DNA from: an uncultured Bacteroidota bacterium
GTDB lineage: Bacteria; Bacteroidota; Bacteroidia; Bacteroidales; CAIWKO01
Length of the DNA: 42,413 nt
Direction of reading: 5' to 3'
NCBI GenBank assembly: GCA_937934705.1
Contig: CALGYY010000172.1
Span: 1 to 42,413 of the forward strand
A program made the translations under genes and the position numbers. The notes under the pieces were generated by a model, which had not been told where the DNA came from, did not search any database, and was given only the letters and a program-made list of their open reading frames with translations. Positions 1-8,183 of this stretch are shown here, in pieces (the stretch's first letter is position 1; the number at the start of each line of letters is the position of its first letter).

Positions 1-701
1 AAATCCTCGAAAAGCTGGATACCAACGCCCCTCTCAACACTACCGACCGCCCTGTTTCTTCCTTCTTTGCCTTAAGATCGTGGCTTGAAATGACGGGCGG
101 AGCTTTCACGGCCATCCTGATCTTCGCGGGCATTATACTCATTCTGCCCCTGTTCACGGGGGGAAAACGCGCGGCAGTGCTTTGGACCATCGGATTCACC
201 GGAACTGCAGCAGAGATCATCCTGCTGCTCGCATACCAGACCTGCTACGGACATCTTTACAGTATCAGCGGCTTGTTCTTTGCCGTGTTCATGGCCGGTC
301 TGGCCCTGGGCGCCCTGCTGCATAACGGAAGCAGAATCCGCAGCGGCAGCTTCACTGCTGCCGGACAATTGCTGCTGGCAGGACTTTGCCTGATCATCCC
401 CTGGGTAGTTGCAATGGCAACATCGGCCCCGCCCTGGAGCATTCACCTGATCTTTTTCTCCGCCAACTTCCTGGTGGCATTTCTTTCCGGCCGGCAGTTT
501 GCCCTGATCGTTAAACAACAGAAAAAAACCGAAACGGTATTTGCTGGCCGGGCTTACGCCTACGATCTTGCAGGAGCCGCCGCGGGAGCCATCTTTGTCA
601 GTGCACTCCTCCTCCCCCTGATCGGAATCTTCTGGTTGTGTGTGGCCCTGGGAGTTATGAACATCATCGCAGCTATTCTTGCCCGCATACAAAAGACATA
701 G
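1..701 (+). CDS. C-terminal part of a membrane-bound spermidine synthase-like protein (5' truncated)
   Basis: The reading frame is open from the first bases of the window, so the true start lies upstream and any internal ATG (for example at 90) is not the start. The first ~30 residues (NTTDRPVSSFF region) resemble the end of an aminopropyltransferase domain, where related fused proteins have an N-T-D-x-x-P-V motif. The remaining ~200 residues hold about six hydrophobic segments. Two of them, containing GTAAEIILLL and DLAGAAAGAIF, resemble the transmembrane region of fused MFS/spermidine synthase proteins. The family would transfer an aminopropyl group from decarboxylated SAM, but the catalytic domain lies outside the window, so activity cannot be judged. 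The radical SAM gene starts 38 bases downstream on the same strand, suggesting cotranscription. A different polytopic membrane protein remains possible. Confidence 0.65.
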   Translation, partial: ILEKLDTNAPLNTTDRPVSSFFALRSWLEMTGGAFTAILIFAGIILILPLFTGGKRAAVLWTIGFTGTAAEIILLLAYQTCYGHLYSISGLFFAVFMAGLALGALLHNGSRIRSGSFTAAGQLLLAGLCLIIPWVVAMATSAPPWSIHLIFFSANFLVAFLSGRQFALIVKQQKKTETVFAGRAYAYDLAGAAAGAIFVSALLLPLIGIFWLCVALGVMNIIAAILARIQKT

Positions 702-739
702 CTTTCCGCGTTTCTGATTTTTACTACCTTTATACACCC

Positions 740-1888
740 ATGTCTTCGGAAAAGATCAACAAACGGGAATTCCTCAAACGCTGTCTGCTGGGCGGCGGGG
801 TGATGGCGCTCGGGCTGAACGGTCTGGACGCGAAAGCCTTCAAAAATGCGCATGGCGTGGTTCCTATCGACCTCTGGAAGTGGCATAAACTGGCACACTA
901 TTACACCAAAACTGAGAAAGGTCCCCAATGCGGCCTTTGTCCCAATGCCTGCATCGTTCCCGAAGGCGAAAAAAGCCGCTGCCATACCCGTGTTTCCTGG
1001 AAAGGCGACCTGTACTCGGTCACCTACGGAAATCCCTGTACTGTGGGCGTGGATCCCATAGAAAAGAAGCCGCTTTACCATTTCAAACCCCAATCGAAGA
1101 GCTTCTCAGTGGCCACCGCGGGCTGCAACTTCACCTGCCTCAACTGCCAGAACTGGCAGATCTCCCAGGTGAGTCCCTTCGAAACCGATAATTACGACCT
1201 GATGCCGGCGGAAACAGTGGCTGCGGCCATCAAAAACGGCTGCAGCAGTATTGCCTACACTTATTCGGAGCCGGTGGTATTCTATGAATACGTTTACGAC
1301 ACCGCCAAACTCGCACGTGCCAAAGGCCTGAAAAACATCCTGATTTCCAACGGCTATATCAATACCACGCCGCTGAAAGAACTCTGCCGGTATATCGATG
1401 CGGCCAACATTAACCTCAAGGCTTTCACGGATGATATTTACATGAAACTGAACGGCGGAAGACTCAACACCGTGCTTAATACTTTGAAAACGCTGAAGGA
1501 TGAAGGCGTCTGGCTGGAGATCACCAACCTGATGGTTCCGCGATGGACGGACAATCCGCAAATGATCGCGGAGATGTGCGCATGGCTCGTGAAGAACGGT
1601 TTCCAGAACCACCCCCTGCATTTCAGCCGATTCTATCCCATGTACAAACTCACGGCTCTTCCATCCACACCTGAGGAAGACCTGAATAAAGCCAGAAAAA
1701 CAGCACTGGATGCAGGAATGAATTATGTCTACATTGGTAATGTCGCAGGTTCGGAAGGTCAGAACACCTATTGCCCGAAGTGCGGCAAAATGCTGACCGA
1801 ACGCAGGGGATATAAGATCTATACAGATATGATTAAATCAGGAAATTGTTCATATTGCGGTCACAGCATCCCCGGCATCTGGAATTAA
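740..1888 (+). CDS. amrS: AmmeMemoRadiSam system radical SAM enzyme
   Basis: This 382-residue protein has the radical SAM motif CNFTCLNC (Cys129, Cys133, Cys136), which would bind the SAM-cleaving [4Fe-4S] cluster. It is preceded by a cysteine cluster (Cys64, 67, 71, 81) and ends in a zinc-ribbon-like CPKC...CSYC tail. This layout matches the radical SAM member of the AmmeMemoRadiSam set, and the MEMO-AMMECR1 fusion lies 4.4 kb downstream on the other strand. The reaction of the set is not established as far as I know. I chose the ATG at 740; an upstream in-frame ATG at 638 would overlap the preceding gene by over 60 bases and add a charged, unlikely N-terminus. The chosen N-terminus NKREFLK followed by a glycine-rich hydrophobic stretch resembles a Tat signal (S/T-R-R-x-F-L-K) with Lys for the first Arg. 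That implies possible export of a folded Fe-S protein, which is inference. Confidence 0.88.
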   Translation: MSSEKINKREFLKRCLLGGGVMALGLNGLDAKAFKNAHGVVPIDLWKWHKLAHYYTKTEKGPQCGLCPNACIVPEGEKSRCHTRVSWKGDLYSVTYGNPCTVGVDPIEKKPLYHFKPQSKSFSVATAGCNFTCLNCQNWQISQVSPFETDNYDLMPAETVAAAIKNGCSSIAYTYSEPVVFYEYVYDTAKLARAKGLKNILISNGYINTTPLKELCRYIDAANINLKAFTDDIYMKLNGGRLNTVLNTLKTLKDEGVWLEITNLMVPRWTDNPQMIAEMCAWLVKNGFQNHPLHFSRFYPMYKLTALPSTPEEDLNKARKTALDAGMNYVYIGNVAGSEGQNTYCPKCGKMLTERRGYKIYTDMIKSGNCSYCGHSIPGIWN

Positions 1889-1945
1889 GTGATCTGCATG
1901 CAACCATTCATCATGTTCATCAGTCCATAGTCCCAATCTCGCTCT

Positions 1946-4069
1946 ATGATAAAAAAGTTACTTTTTCTGTTTGTTTCCCTTCTTATGACTGCCGGCAGTC
2001 AAGCCCAGTGGGTGAACTACAATGTGCTCAACACGCGGGGTGTTTATGAAGGCTGCGTATTCCGCATCGCTGAAACTTCAGACGGCCTCGTATGGTTTGC
2101 CCTGAACAACAAGCTTTGGTCTTTCGACCGAAGCACCGTCAACTGGAAACAGCATACATTGCCCGCCCCCATGGCCAGCGCAGCCGTTTACACGCTTCAC
2201 GTGGATGCCAGCGGAAGATTGTGGGCAGGGACAGAATTGGGTGCAGCCTGCCGTCAGCCGGATCATACCTGGCAGGCGTATGACACTGATGACGGACTGG
2301 CCGGCAACGTGGTCCGCGCCATGTGCAACGACAATTACGGTAAGCTCTGGTTTGCCACATACGACGGAGGAATCTGCCGGCTGAGCAATTCACAGTGGAC
2401 TTATTACGGCAGTGCTGAAGGCGTGCCGACTTATGGTTTTCTTTCCGCCTTTTGTGATTCACAGGGCCGCTTGTGGTTCGGAACCGCATCTCAGGGCGTC
2501 GCGCTGAAAAACTTCGCCGGGTGGCACCACTACACTTCCTCAGATGGCCTGGCCGGCAATACCATATACGACATAACAGAAGACGCGAACCACAAGGTCT
2601 TCATGACGGGCGAGCATGGAATGACCACCTACTTCAACGGATACTGGGAAACCATCACCATGGTCCAGGGCATGCCTGCGGATTTCGCATACGGCATCAG
2701 TGCGATCAACGACAGTACGCTGTGGATTGCTACAGACAGCGGAATTGCGGTTTATCAGTATCCGGCGATCAGCCTGATCACGCAATCAGAAGGTCTGAAG
2801 GAAGACGCGGTGATGTCGCTCTGTAAAGACAGTCACGGAAGGATATGGGCCGGACACAAGAACAGCGGGGTTTCCTGGAAGGAAGGTTTACTGTGGGATT
2901 ATTTCGCAGATTCAGAAGGTCTGAAAAGCAATACTGTTAATGATGCAGCGGAGGGAAGCAACGACACCCTTTGGTTTGCCACACAGATCGGACTTACTTT
3001 CTTTAAGGATGGAAGCTGGCGCACCTTGAAAACCGAAGACGGACTACCATACAACTCGGTAAGAGAAATGGAAACACAAGCCGACGGGAGTGTCTGGTGT
3101 GTATTCAGCGACTTCCGGGTAGGGCGCAGGAACGGGAATACCTGGCAGGTCTGGAACGAAAGCAATGGACTTAAAGGTATGGCATACTGCATGTATCGTG
3201 ATACGCTTGACCGGATCTGGGTGGGTTATTACTACGGGAACTATATCTCTCATTATGATGGATCTGTCTGGGTGCACGACAGTGTGAGTCACACTAAACT
3301 ATATATTTATGACATTCTGGTGATTCCGGGAGGGGATACATGGCTCGCCTGCAATGACGGCATCCACCGCAAACACAATGGTCTTTGGTCAAAAGTCACG
3401 GATCCTGCCGTACCTGAGGTGCTTTCCACATCGGTAAGTCGTGATCAGCAGGGAAGGATCTGGTTCAGCTTTTATAATTACTATGATGGCGGACTCTGTT
3501 ATTATGAAAACGATACCTGGCACACACCGGATATTGATTACCTGAGTCATTACATTAATGAGGTTTTCTTCGACAGCGACCAAAGGATGTGGCTGGCCAG
3601 CAATATTAATTACTTTCCTTACAATGCCGTAATGAGCTGTATGCAGGACAATGCATGGATTTATTACAGTAACAATGACGGTATCGGTGGCCGCAATTTC
3701 ACTGCTTTCATGGAAGACTCCGGTCACAGGCTATGGGCACTGAGTGGTGATCAGGGCGTGAGCATGCTCCCTCTTGTAGCTGTAGGACTACATGAAAATG
3801 AGAATGCCGGACAAAACTTGAAACTGTTCCCGAATCCTGCACATGAATCATTCAGGGCGGGCTTTACAGCAGAGACCTCAGGAAAGATCCGTTTCATGTT
3901 GTATAATATCCAGGGGAAATGCTGTTTTGTCTCAACAATGGATACGGATGCCGGAAAATACTATGAAACTGTGATCCCAAGCGCCGATCTGCCTAGCGGT
4001 CTTTACCTCTTCATAATAGAAAACAATGTGCAACGGATGCAGCAGAAGCTGCTGATCCATCACCCATAA
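1946..4069 (+). CDS. T9SS-exported beta-propeller protein (two-component regulator propeller repeats)
   Basis: The 707-residue product starts with a Sec signal peptide (about residues 1-21, ending GSQAQ). The body, about residues 25-610, consists of repeated propeller blades of the type G-R-L-W-x-G-T followed by D-G-L-x-x-N-x-V, as in the sensor part of Bacteroidota hybrid two-component regulators. No transmembrane helix, histidine kinase or response regulator follows. The last ~80 residues, beginning near LFPNPAHESF (about 625) and ending in a short basic tail, form a T9SS type A sorting domain. The protein is therefore expected to be secreted or attached to the cell surface rather than to signal across the inner membrane. 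It starts 57 bases after the radical SAM gene and ends 10 bases before the next T9SS cargo gene, so the three are probably cotranscribed. Ligand and function are unknown. Confidence 0.85.
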   Translation: MIKKLLFLFVSLLMTAGSQAQWVNYNVLNTRGVYEGCVFRIAETSDGLVWFALNNKLWSFDRSTVNWKQHTLPAPMASAAVYTLHVDASGRLWAGTELGAACRQPDHTWQAYDTDDGLAGNVVRAMCNDNYGKLWFATYDGGICRLSNSQWTYYGSAEGVPTYGFLSAFCDSQGRLWFGTASQGVALKNFAGWHHYTSSDGLAGNTIYDITEDANHKVFMTGEHGMTTYFNGYWETITMVQGMPADFAYGISAINDSTLWIATDSGIAVYQYPAISLITQSEGLKEDAVMSLCKDSHGRIWAGHKNSGVSWKEGLLWDYFADSEGLKSNTVNDAAEGSNDTLWFATQIGLTFFKDGSWRTLKTEDGLPYNSVREMETQADGSVWCVFSDFRVGRRNGNTWQVWNESNGLKGMAYCMYRDTLDRIWVGYYYGNYISHYDGSVWVHDSVSHTKLYIYDILVIPGGDTWLACNDGIHRKHNGLWSKVTDPAVPEVLSTSVSRDQQGRIWFSFYNYYDGGLCYYENDTWHTPDIDYLSHYINEVFFDSDQRMWLASNINYFPYNAVMSCMQDNAWIYYSNNDGIGGRNFTAFMEDSGHRLWALSGDQGVSMLPLVAVGLHENENAGQNLKLFPNPAHESFRAGFTAETSGKIRFMLYNIQGKCCFVSTMDTDAGKYYETVIPSADLPSGLYLFIIENNVQRMQQKLLIHHP

Positions 4070-4079
4070 TCATGATGCC

Positions 4080-6224
4080 ATGAAAAAACTCATCATTATC
4101 CTTTTGTTATGTGTATCGGGACAGGCTTTCAGCCAGTACGACATGTCGCACCTTTACATCCGCAATGTGGACTGGGGGATGTGGAACTATGACCTTGGTT
4201 CGATTGACACCCTTCTGATCGAAATCAAGCCCAAAGGAATATACACGGAAATCGGTTTAACCTTTGATTTCTCCACCCGGGGGACCTATTTTTCATCTGG
4301 CGATAGTCTTGAGGCGGAAATGATGTTCATACTGCCGGAGGATGCGGAAGTCACGGATATGTGGCTGTGGGTGAACGACAGCATTGTCGTCGCCGGAATC
4401 TATGACAAATGGACTGCCACCCAGGTTTACGAGGATATTGTCGACCGCAGGGTAGATCCTTCGATACTTTACAAATACGACGGTTTTGACTGGTGGACCG
4501 GGATGATGATTGAAGGCTATTACATGTGGAAGATCTTTCCTCTGATGACAACACTGCCCCGCAAGGCAAAGTTCACTTACCTGCTGCGTTCCGAAGATTA
4601 TATGAGCAAGTATCCCGACATTGAACTTCCGTACCAGATAATGAAGCTCTCCTCCCAGGATATACAGAAAGTCAAACTTCGCTTCTATCCCCGGGAAGGA
4701 ATGACCGAACCCCGCATTGCTCAGGAACCCGCACATCCCTTCACGTATTCACCCGGGGGAATCGACACTGCATTTTACGAGGCGGATCTTACTGCCCTGG
4801 ATTATACCCTGCCGCTGACCCTGACTTACCGGCATGACTTCACAGCACCGGTTTACGCCGTATGGACTGACAGTGCTGCCGGTGAAAAACTCTTCCAGTT
4901 GCAATTGCTTCCTGAAGAGCTTTTCGGATTCAGTGCACTCAAGAAAGCCGTGATTCTGTTCGATTTTGTGGCAGCCAACTGCAATGCATATACAGGCACA
5001 ACCCTCCTGGCGGAGGTCAGTAACCAACTGATGAAAAAGTTTGATGCGGATGATTCTGTTTGCTTCATGTTTTCCGGCCCGGTTACTACGGTTTACGGCG
5101 GGGGCTGGATACCGGCCGATTCCCTGAGCCTGGCCACAGCCTTCAGCACTTTCAATAATGGCTGGTTCAATTCTTTCAGCAGCCTGACTACGGTGCTTAG
5201 CGACGGTATCAATTTCATCAGGAATCACCAGAACGAAGGCTCCATTGTCCTGATCTCAAGTGATAAAACCCATGGAGATCTGATCACCGCCAATAACCTG
5301 CTGAGTAACCTGACAGGACTTATTGACAGTTCAGACATTCCTGTACATATTGCCGACCTTAATACCACATATTCACCATACCATTATATAGGTCAGCAGA
5401 CCTACTATGGGAATGCCTATCTGTACTTCATCCTGAGTGCGCAGACCTCCGGAGACTATTATTCACTGAGAGAATCAGGCGGAACTGCAGTTTTCACAGG
5501 CTTATTTGATAATCTCGGGGGTTATTTCAACAACTTCACAGTTTATGTTTTCACCCAGGGAGGTTACACTTATTCGACCTATACCCTGCCGCTGAGTGGC
5601 GGATTGTATTTCTATGACAAGGCCATTCAGATCACCGGAAAATATACGGGTGATCTGCCCTTTCACCTGATGGCTTTCGCCGACATGGAAGGTGTGCTTT
5701 TAAGTTATGATGATGATATTACCGGGGGGACGGCAGATCCGGGCGACAGAAGCACGAGGCAGATGTGGGCATTGCAATACCTGAGGGATATGGCTTCATT
5801 AAATCCGGGAAATACCGTGATTAATCAGATCATCGCCACCAGCATGGCAGAGCGTGTACTGACCGATTACACGGCATTTCTGGCATTGGAGCCCGGTGAA
5901 GGGCCTTTTGAAAATCCCAACGGCCAGCCGACTGCTTTGGAAGAAACACCGGATTCCGGGGAGGATGCCCTGAATGCATTCATCTACCCCAACCCGGTTT
6001 CGATATCGGTGCAAATAGGCTTCACCCTTGCAACAGCCGGTCAAATAAAAATTGAAATCATTGATCTTGCCGGCCGGGCGCTGATGGTGATTGCTGAAGA
6101 TCAGTTTCAGGAAGGATCCCACACCCTCACTGCCGATCTGAGCGGGCTGAGTCGCGGGGTTTATTTGATCCGTTTCAGCATGGCGGATGGAAAAAATACC
6201 CGTCTGAAGCTGGTAAAATTATAG
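4080..6224 (+). CDS. T9SS-exported protein with VIT domain and vWA-like region
   Basis: The 714-residue product has a signal peptide (about 1-19, ending AFSQ). Residues ~45-175 resemble a VIT domain (vault protein/inter-alpha-trypsin inhibitor type): DAEVTDMWLWVNDSIVVAG is followed by KWTATQVYEDIVDRRVDP. Residues ~285-420 look like a divergent von Willebrand A domain. Its KKAVILFDFVAANC strand lacks the full D-x-S-x-S metal motif, so metal-dependent adhesion is doubtful. The C-terminal ~85 residues from NAFIYPNPVSISVQIGF are a T9SS type A sorting module. VIT plus vWA proteins in bacteria are usually exported and of unknown role. The start lies 10 bases after the propeller gene, indicating one transcription unit. 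A surface or secreted binding protein is the likely role, by inference. Confidence 0.8.
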   Translation: MKKLIIILLLCVSGQAFSQYDMSHLYIRNVDWGMWNYDLGSIDTLLIEIKPKGIYTEIGLTFDFSTRGTYFSSGDSLEAEMMFILPEDAEVTDMWLWVNDSIVVAGIYDKWTATQVYEDIVDRRVDPSILYKYDGFDWWTGMMIEGYYMWKIFPLMTTLPRKAKFTYLLRSEDYMSKYPDIELPYQIMKLSSQDIQKVKLRFYPREGMTEPRIAQEPAHPFTYSPGGIDTAFYEADLTALDYTLPLTLTYRHDFTAPVYAVWTDSAAGEKLFQLQLLPEELFGFSALKKAVILFDFVAANCNAYTGTTLLAEVSNQLMKKFDADDSVCFMFSGPVTTVYGGGWIPADSLSLATAFSTFNNGWFNSFSSLTTVLSDGINFIRNHQNEGSIVLISSDKTHGDLITANNLLSNLTGLIDSSDIPVHIADLNTTYSPYHYIGQQTYYGNAYLYFILSAQTSGDYYSLRESGGTAVFTGLFDNLGGYFNNFTVYVFTQGGYTYSTYTLPLSGGLYFYDKAIQITGKYTGDLPFHLMAFADMEGVLLSYDDDITGGTADPGDRSTRQMWALQYLRDMASLNPGNTVINQIIATSMAERVLTDYTAFLALEPGEGPFENPNGQPTALEETPDSGEDALNAFIYPNPVSISVQIGFTLATAGQIKIEIIDLAGRALMVIAEDQFQEGSHTLTADLSGLSRGVYLIRFSMADGKNTRLKLVKL

Positions 6225-6244
6225 ACGGTATCGGCAGAAGGCAA

Positions 6245-6301
6245 CACATGAGTTTCTGACAGCGGGTTTGAGGTCAGGAACACTGACAGCATTGTCATGT
6301 G
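6245..6301. terminator. Inverted repeat in convergent gap, possible bidirectional terminator
   Basis: CACATGA (6245-6251) and TCATGTG (6295-6301) are perfect inverted repeats. They enclose a smaller pair, CTGAC (6256-6260) and GTCAG (6273-6277). The structure fills the gap between two convergent genes. There is no clear T run after either arm, so terminator function is only a guess. Confidence 0.25.
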
Positions 6302-6303
6302 AA

Positions 6304-7824
6304 TCACTTCTCTTCCTTCTCCCCGAAAACGATTGCTGTGTAAACGTATATCTCCGCAGTTTTCCAGCCATCCCAGCCAATTCCGGCCTTATCACGGGCA
6401 CAGTGGCCCAGGAATTCCTCCTTGCTCCATCCTGTTTCCGTGGCCACCTGTGGCAGGAAAGTGCCGGCATGACCATCTTTTATGATATAGATACCATGTA
6501 CGCCCAGCTCAATTTCATCGGCTGAGCTGACCTTACGCATGGGAGAGAGAACGGAGATTTCAATATCGATCTCATCTACTTCTTCCTTGCTGACACGCGG
6601 GAAGCGCAGATCCTGTGTGGCCGAAGCTATGGCCATATCGCGAACCACCAGGAAGAGCGGTATATCTGAAGTAAAGCGGCCGATACAACCACGCAGTTTT
6701 CCGTTCTTGTGCAGACTCACGAAAGCACCGCAATTCTGCTGCAATGCAGCGGGAAAAGTCTCGCCACTGAAATCCGGTTTTTTCCCTTCCCGGATATACG
6801 CCTCCAGGGTACGTCTTGCCACAGAGAGCAACAAGTTCTTCTCTGCCTTGTCAAGCACGAAATCTTCCTTTTCCTTAGCCTGACTGAAGACTGCGATTGC
6901 ATGGTAACCCACCACGCGGTTTGAATCCCCGTATGGAGAATCACCGGAATTCACATACTGCAAATGCGTATATTTAAGTTCCGTATTTCCCTGTGTAAGA
7001 TAAAGCAGGGTCATCACCGATGTCCATCCGCATAGACTGGTCGATAATCCGGCCATCTTTGACGAGCGGTCAGCCTCCATCACCTCCCTCAGTCTCTCAG
7101 GATCATTCTTGAGAATGGCTTCCATGGTTTTGCGGTCGTTACTGCAGGCATCCTGGTAAGAGGGATAATGTGAAAAATCCGTAGAAATCACGAAGAGGCT
7201 GGCCGGATCCTCAAACCATGGTTTCAGCGCTTCAGCCACCTGTTTTATGGTTTTCAGTGAGGATCCGCCCAATACGATGGGAATCAGTTGGAAATCCTGT
7301 CTGAGTTTCACCTGCAGAAAAGGGATCTCTACTTCCAGGCTGTGCTCATACCAGTGAACGTCCTTCATGAAACTGAATACTTTTCCTTGCTTGATGAGCA
7401 TAGCGGCCGCGGCTGTATCCACCGCAACTTTGCCCAAAGGCGTTTCAAAACTGCCTTCAGCATACACACTTGCCCCGTCGAAATGCGTGGTATGGCTGGA
7501 TCCGATCAGAAAGACCCTTTTATATTCAGCATCGTCAGGAATCTGGTTAAAACCCGATGCCGCTACCTGTCCACTGAATACATATCCGGCATGCGGCACG
7601 ATCAGGGCGCGGAGTGTTCCGCTGTCGCACCGGGGAACGGCCGAAGCGAAAAACTCCATGATGTTTTTGCGGAGAACGACCGGATCTTTGGAATAGAACT
7701 GACCGGCAACAGCAGGTTTGCGGTCATGTTCAGATCCGTCACTCTTGTTATCCTGCGAATGGCAGGAAGGGTTAAAGAGGCCCAGGCAGATCAGCATTGA
7801 CATGATGAGGGGTTTGCGGTTCAT
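6304..7824 (-). CDS. AmmeMemoRadiSam protein B-A fusion (MEMO domain plus AMMECR1 domain), putative lipoprotein
   Basis: The 506-residue product fuses two proteins that are often separate. Residues ~35-315 form a MEMO domain: RKPAVAGQFY, PHAGY (His78), GSSHTTH (His111, His114), EHSLEVEIPF (His161), STDFSHY (His219) and SLCGW (Cys265). These include counterparts of the metal-binding His and Cys residues described for human MEMO1. Residues ~325-500 form an AMMECR1 domain with its hallmark LRGCIG at 377-382. The set's reaction is not established. I chose the ATG at 7824 because it opens a short hydrophobic signal ending LFNPSC (Cys21), a non-ideal lipobox, and because a -7 promoter element lies at 7844-7851, downstream of the alternative ATG at 7887. 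The gene converges on the amrS transcription unit. Confidence 0.88.
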   Translation of the reverse strand: MNRKPLIMSMLICLGLFNPSCHSQDNKSDGSEHDRKPAVAGQFYSKDPVVLRKNIMEFFASAVPRCDSGTLRALIVPHAGYVFSGQVAASGFNQIPDDAEYKRVFLIGSSHTTHFDGASVYAEGSFETPLGKVAVDTAAAAMLIKQGKVFSFMKDVHWYEHSLEVEIPFLQVKLRQDFQLIPIVLGGSSLKTIKQVAEALKPWFEDPASLFVISTDFSHYPSYQDACSNDRKTMEAILKNDPERLREVMEADRSSKMAGLSTSLCGWTSVMTLLYLTQGNTELKYTHLQYVNSGDSPYGDSNRVVGYHAIAVFSQAKEKEDFVLDKAEKNLLLSVARRTLEAYIREGKKPDFSGETFPAALQQNCGAFVSLHKNGKLRGCIGRFTSDIPLFLVVRDMAIASATQDLRFPRVSKEEVDEIDIEISVLSPMRKVSSADEIELGVHGIYIIKDGHAGTFLPQVATETGWSKEEFLGHCARDKAGIGWDGWKTAEIYVYTAIVFGEKEEK

Positions 7825-7843
7825 GAATAGAAGATTGTTCACA

Positions 7844-7875
7844 CAAAGATAAGAAAAGGCCTTGTCCGGATCAAC
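7844..7875 (-). promoter_or_regulatory. Bacteroidota-type promoter of the MEMO-AMMECR1 gene
   Basis: On the minus strand TATCTTTG (7844-7851) matches the TAnnTTTG -7 element exactly. GTTG (7872-7875), a three-of-four match to the -33 TTTG, lies 20 bases upstream of it. The position argues for translation starting at 7824. Confidence 0.6.
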
Positions 7876-7938
7876 GGAAATTAACACCGCATGTTCATAA
7901 GAAATGTAAATGATCAGCGTTATGAAACCCGGATGAAA

Positions 7939-7946
7939 TACTTTTG
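7939..7946 (+). promoter_or_regulatory. -7 promoter element ahead of the small protein and ftsE-like gene
   Basis: TACTTTTG matches TAnnTTTG 25 bases upstream of the start at 7972. I see no good -33 TTTG at the expected distance. Confidence 0.45.
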
Positions 7947-7971
7947 TGTTTCAGACTGAAACAGAGGAAGG

Positions 7972-8172
7972 ATGTATATCATGAAGATCAAAGGGGTGAA
8001 CAGGATGCCGGATTTCATCCAGATCCGTGATGATGCATTCACCCTGCTGGCATATACCAGGGCGGACAAACTGCATCAGCTCAGTAAAGAACTGGATGGT
8101 GTGTTGACGCCTGAAGAACTCCGGAACCTCCTTGGCAGTCTCCCTTACGGGCAACTGGTCAAGATCAGATAA
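7972..8172 (+). CDS. Small conserved-looking protein of unknown function (66 residues)
   Basis: This short protein starts MYIMKIKG and contains the sequence PDFIQIRDDAFTLLAY. It ends in a helical region and PYGQLVKIR. From memory it resembles short Bacteroidota proteins with the pattern MYI...R-x-P-D-x-x-Q-I-R-D-x-x-F-T-L, which databases sometimes mislabel as fructose-6-phosphate aldolase. It is far too short for an aldolase and I assign no function. It has its own -7 element and is followed after 11 bases by the FtsE-like ATPase gene, so the two are probably cotranscribed. An ATG at 7981 is the alternative start: the AGGAAGG run abuts the ATG at 7972 directly but sits nine bases from 7981. 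Confidence 0.7.
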   Translation: MYIMKIKGVNRMPDFIQIRDDAFTLLAYTRADKLHQLSKELDGVLTPEELRNLLGSLPYGQLVKIR

Positions 8173-8183
8173 GAACAGAATAC

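Noticed and set aside
72..737. Antisense frame opposite the truncated membrane protein and the start of amrS
   Set aside because: Low-complexity Gly/Gln/Asp-rich translation, while the plus strand has clear membrane segments.
7825..7887. Upstream ATG (7887) for the MEMO-AMMECR1 gene
   Set aside because: An exact -7 element lies at 7844-7851, so this start would precede the transcript; it also hides the signal sequence.
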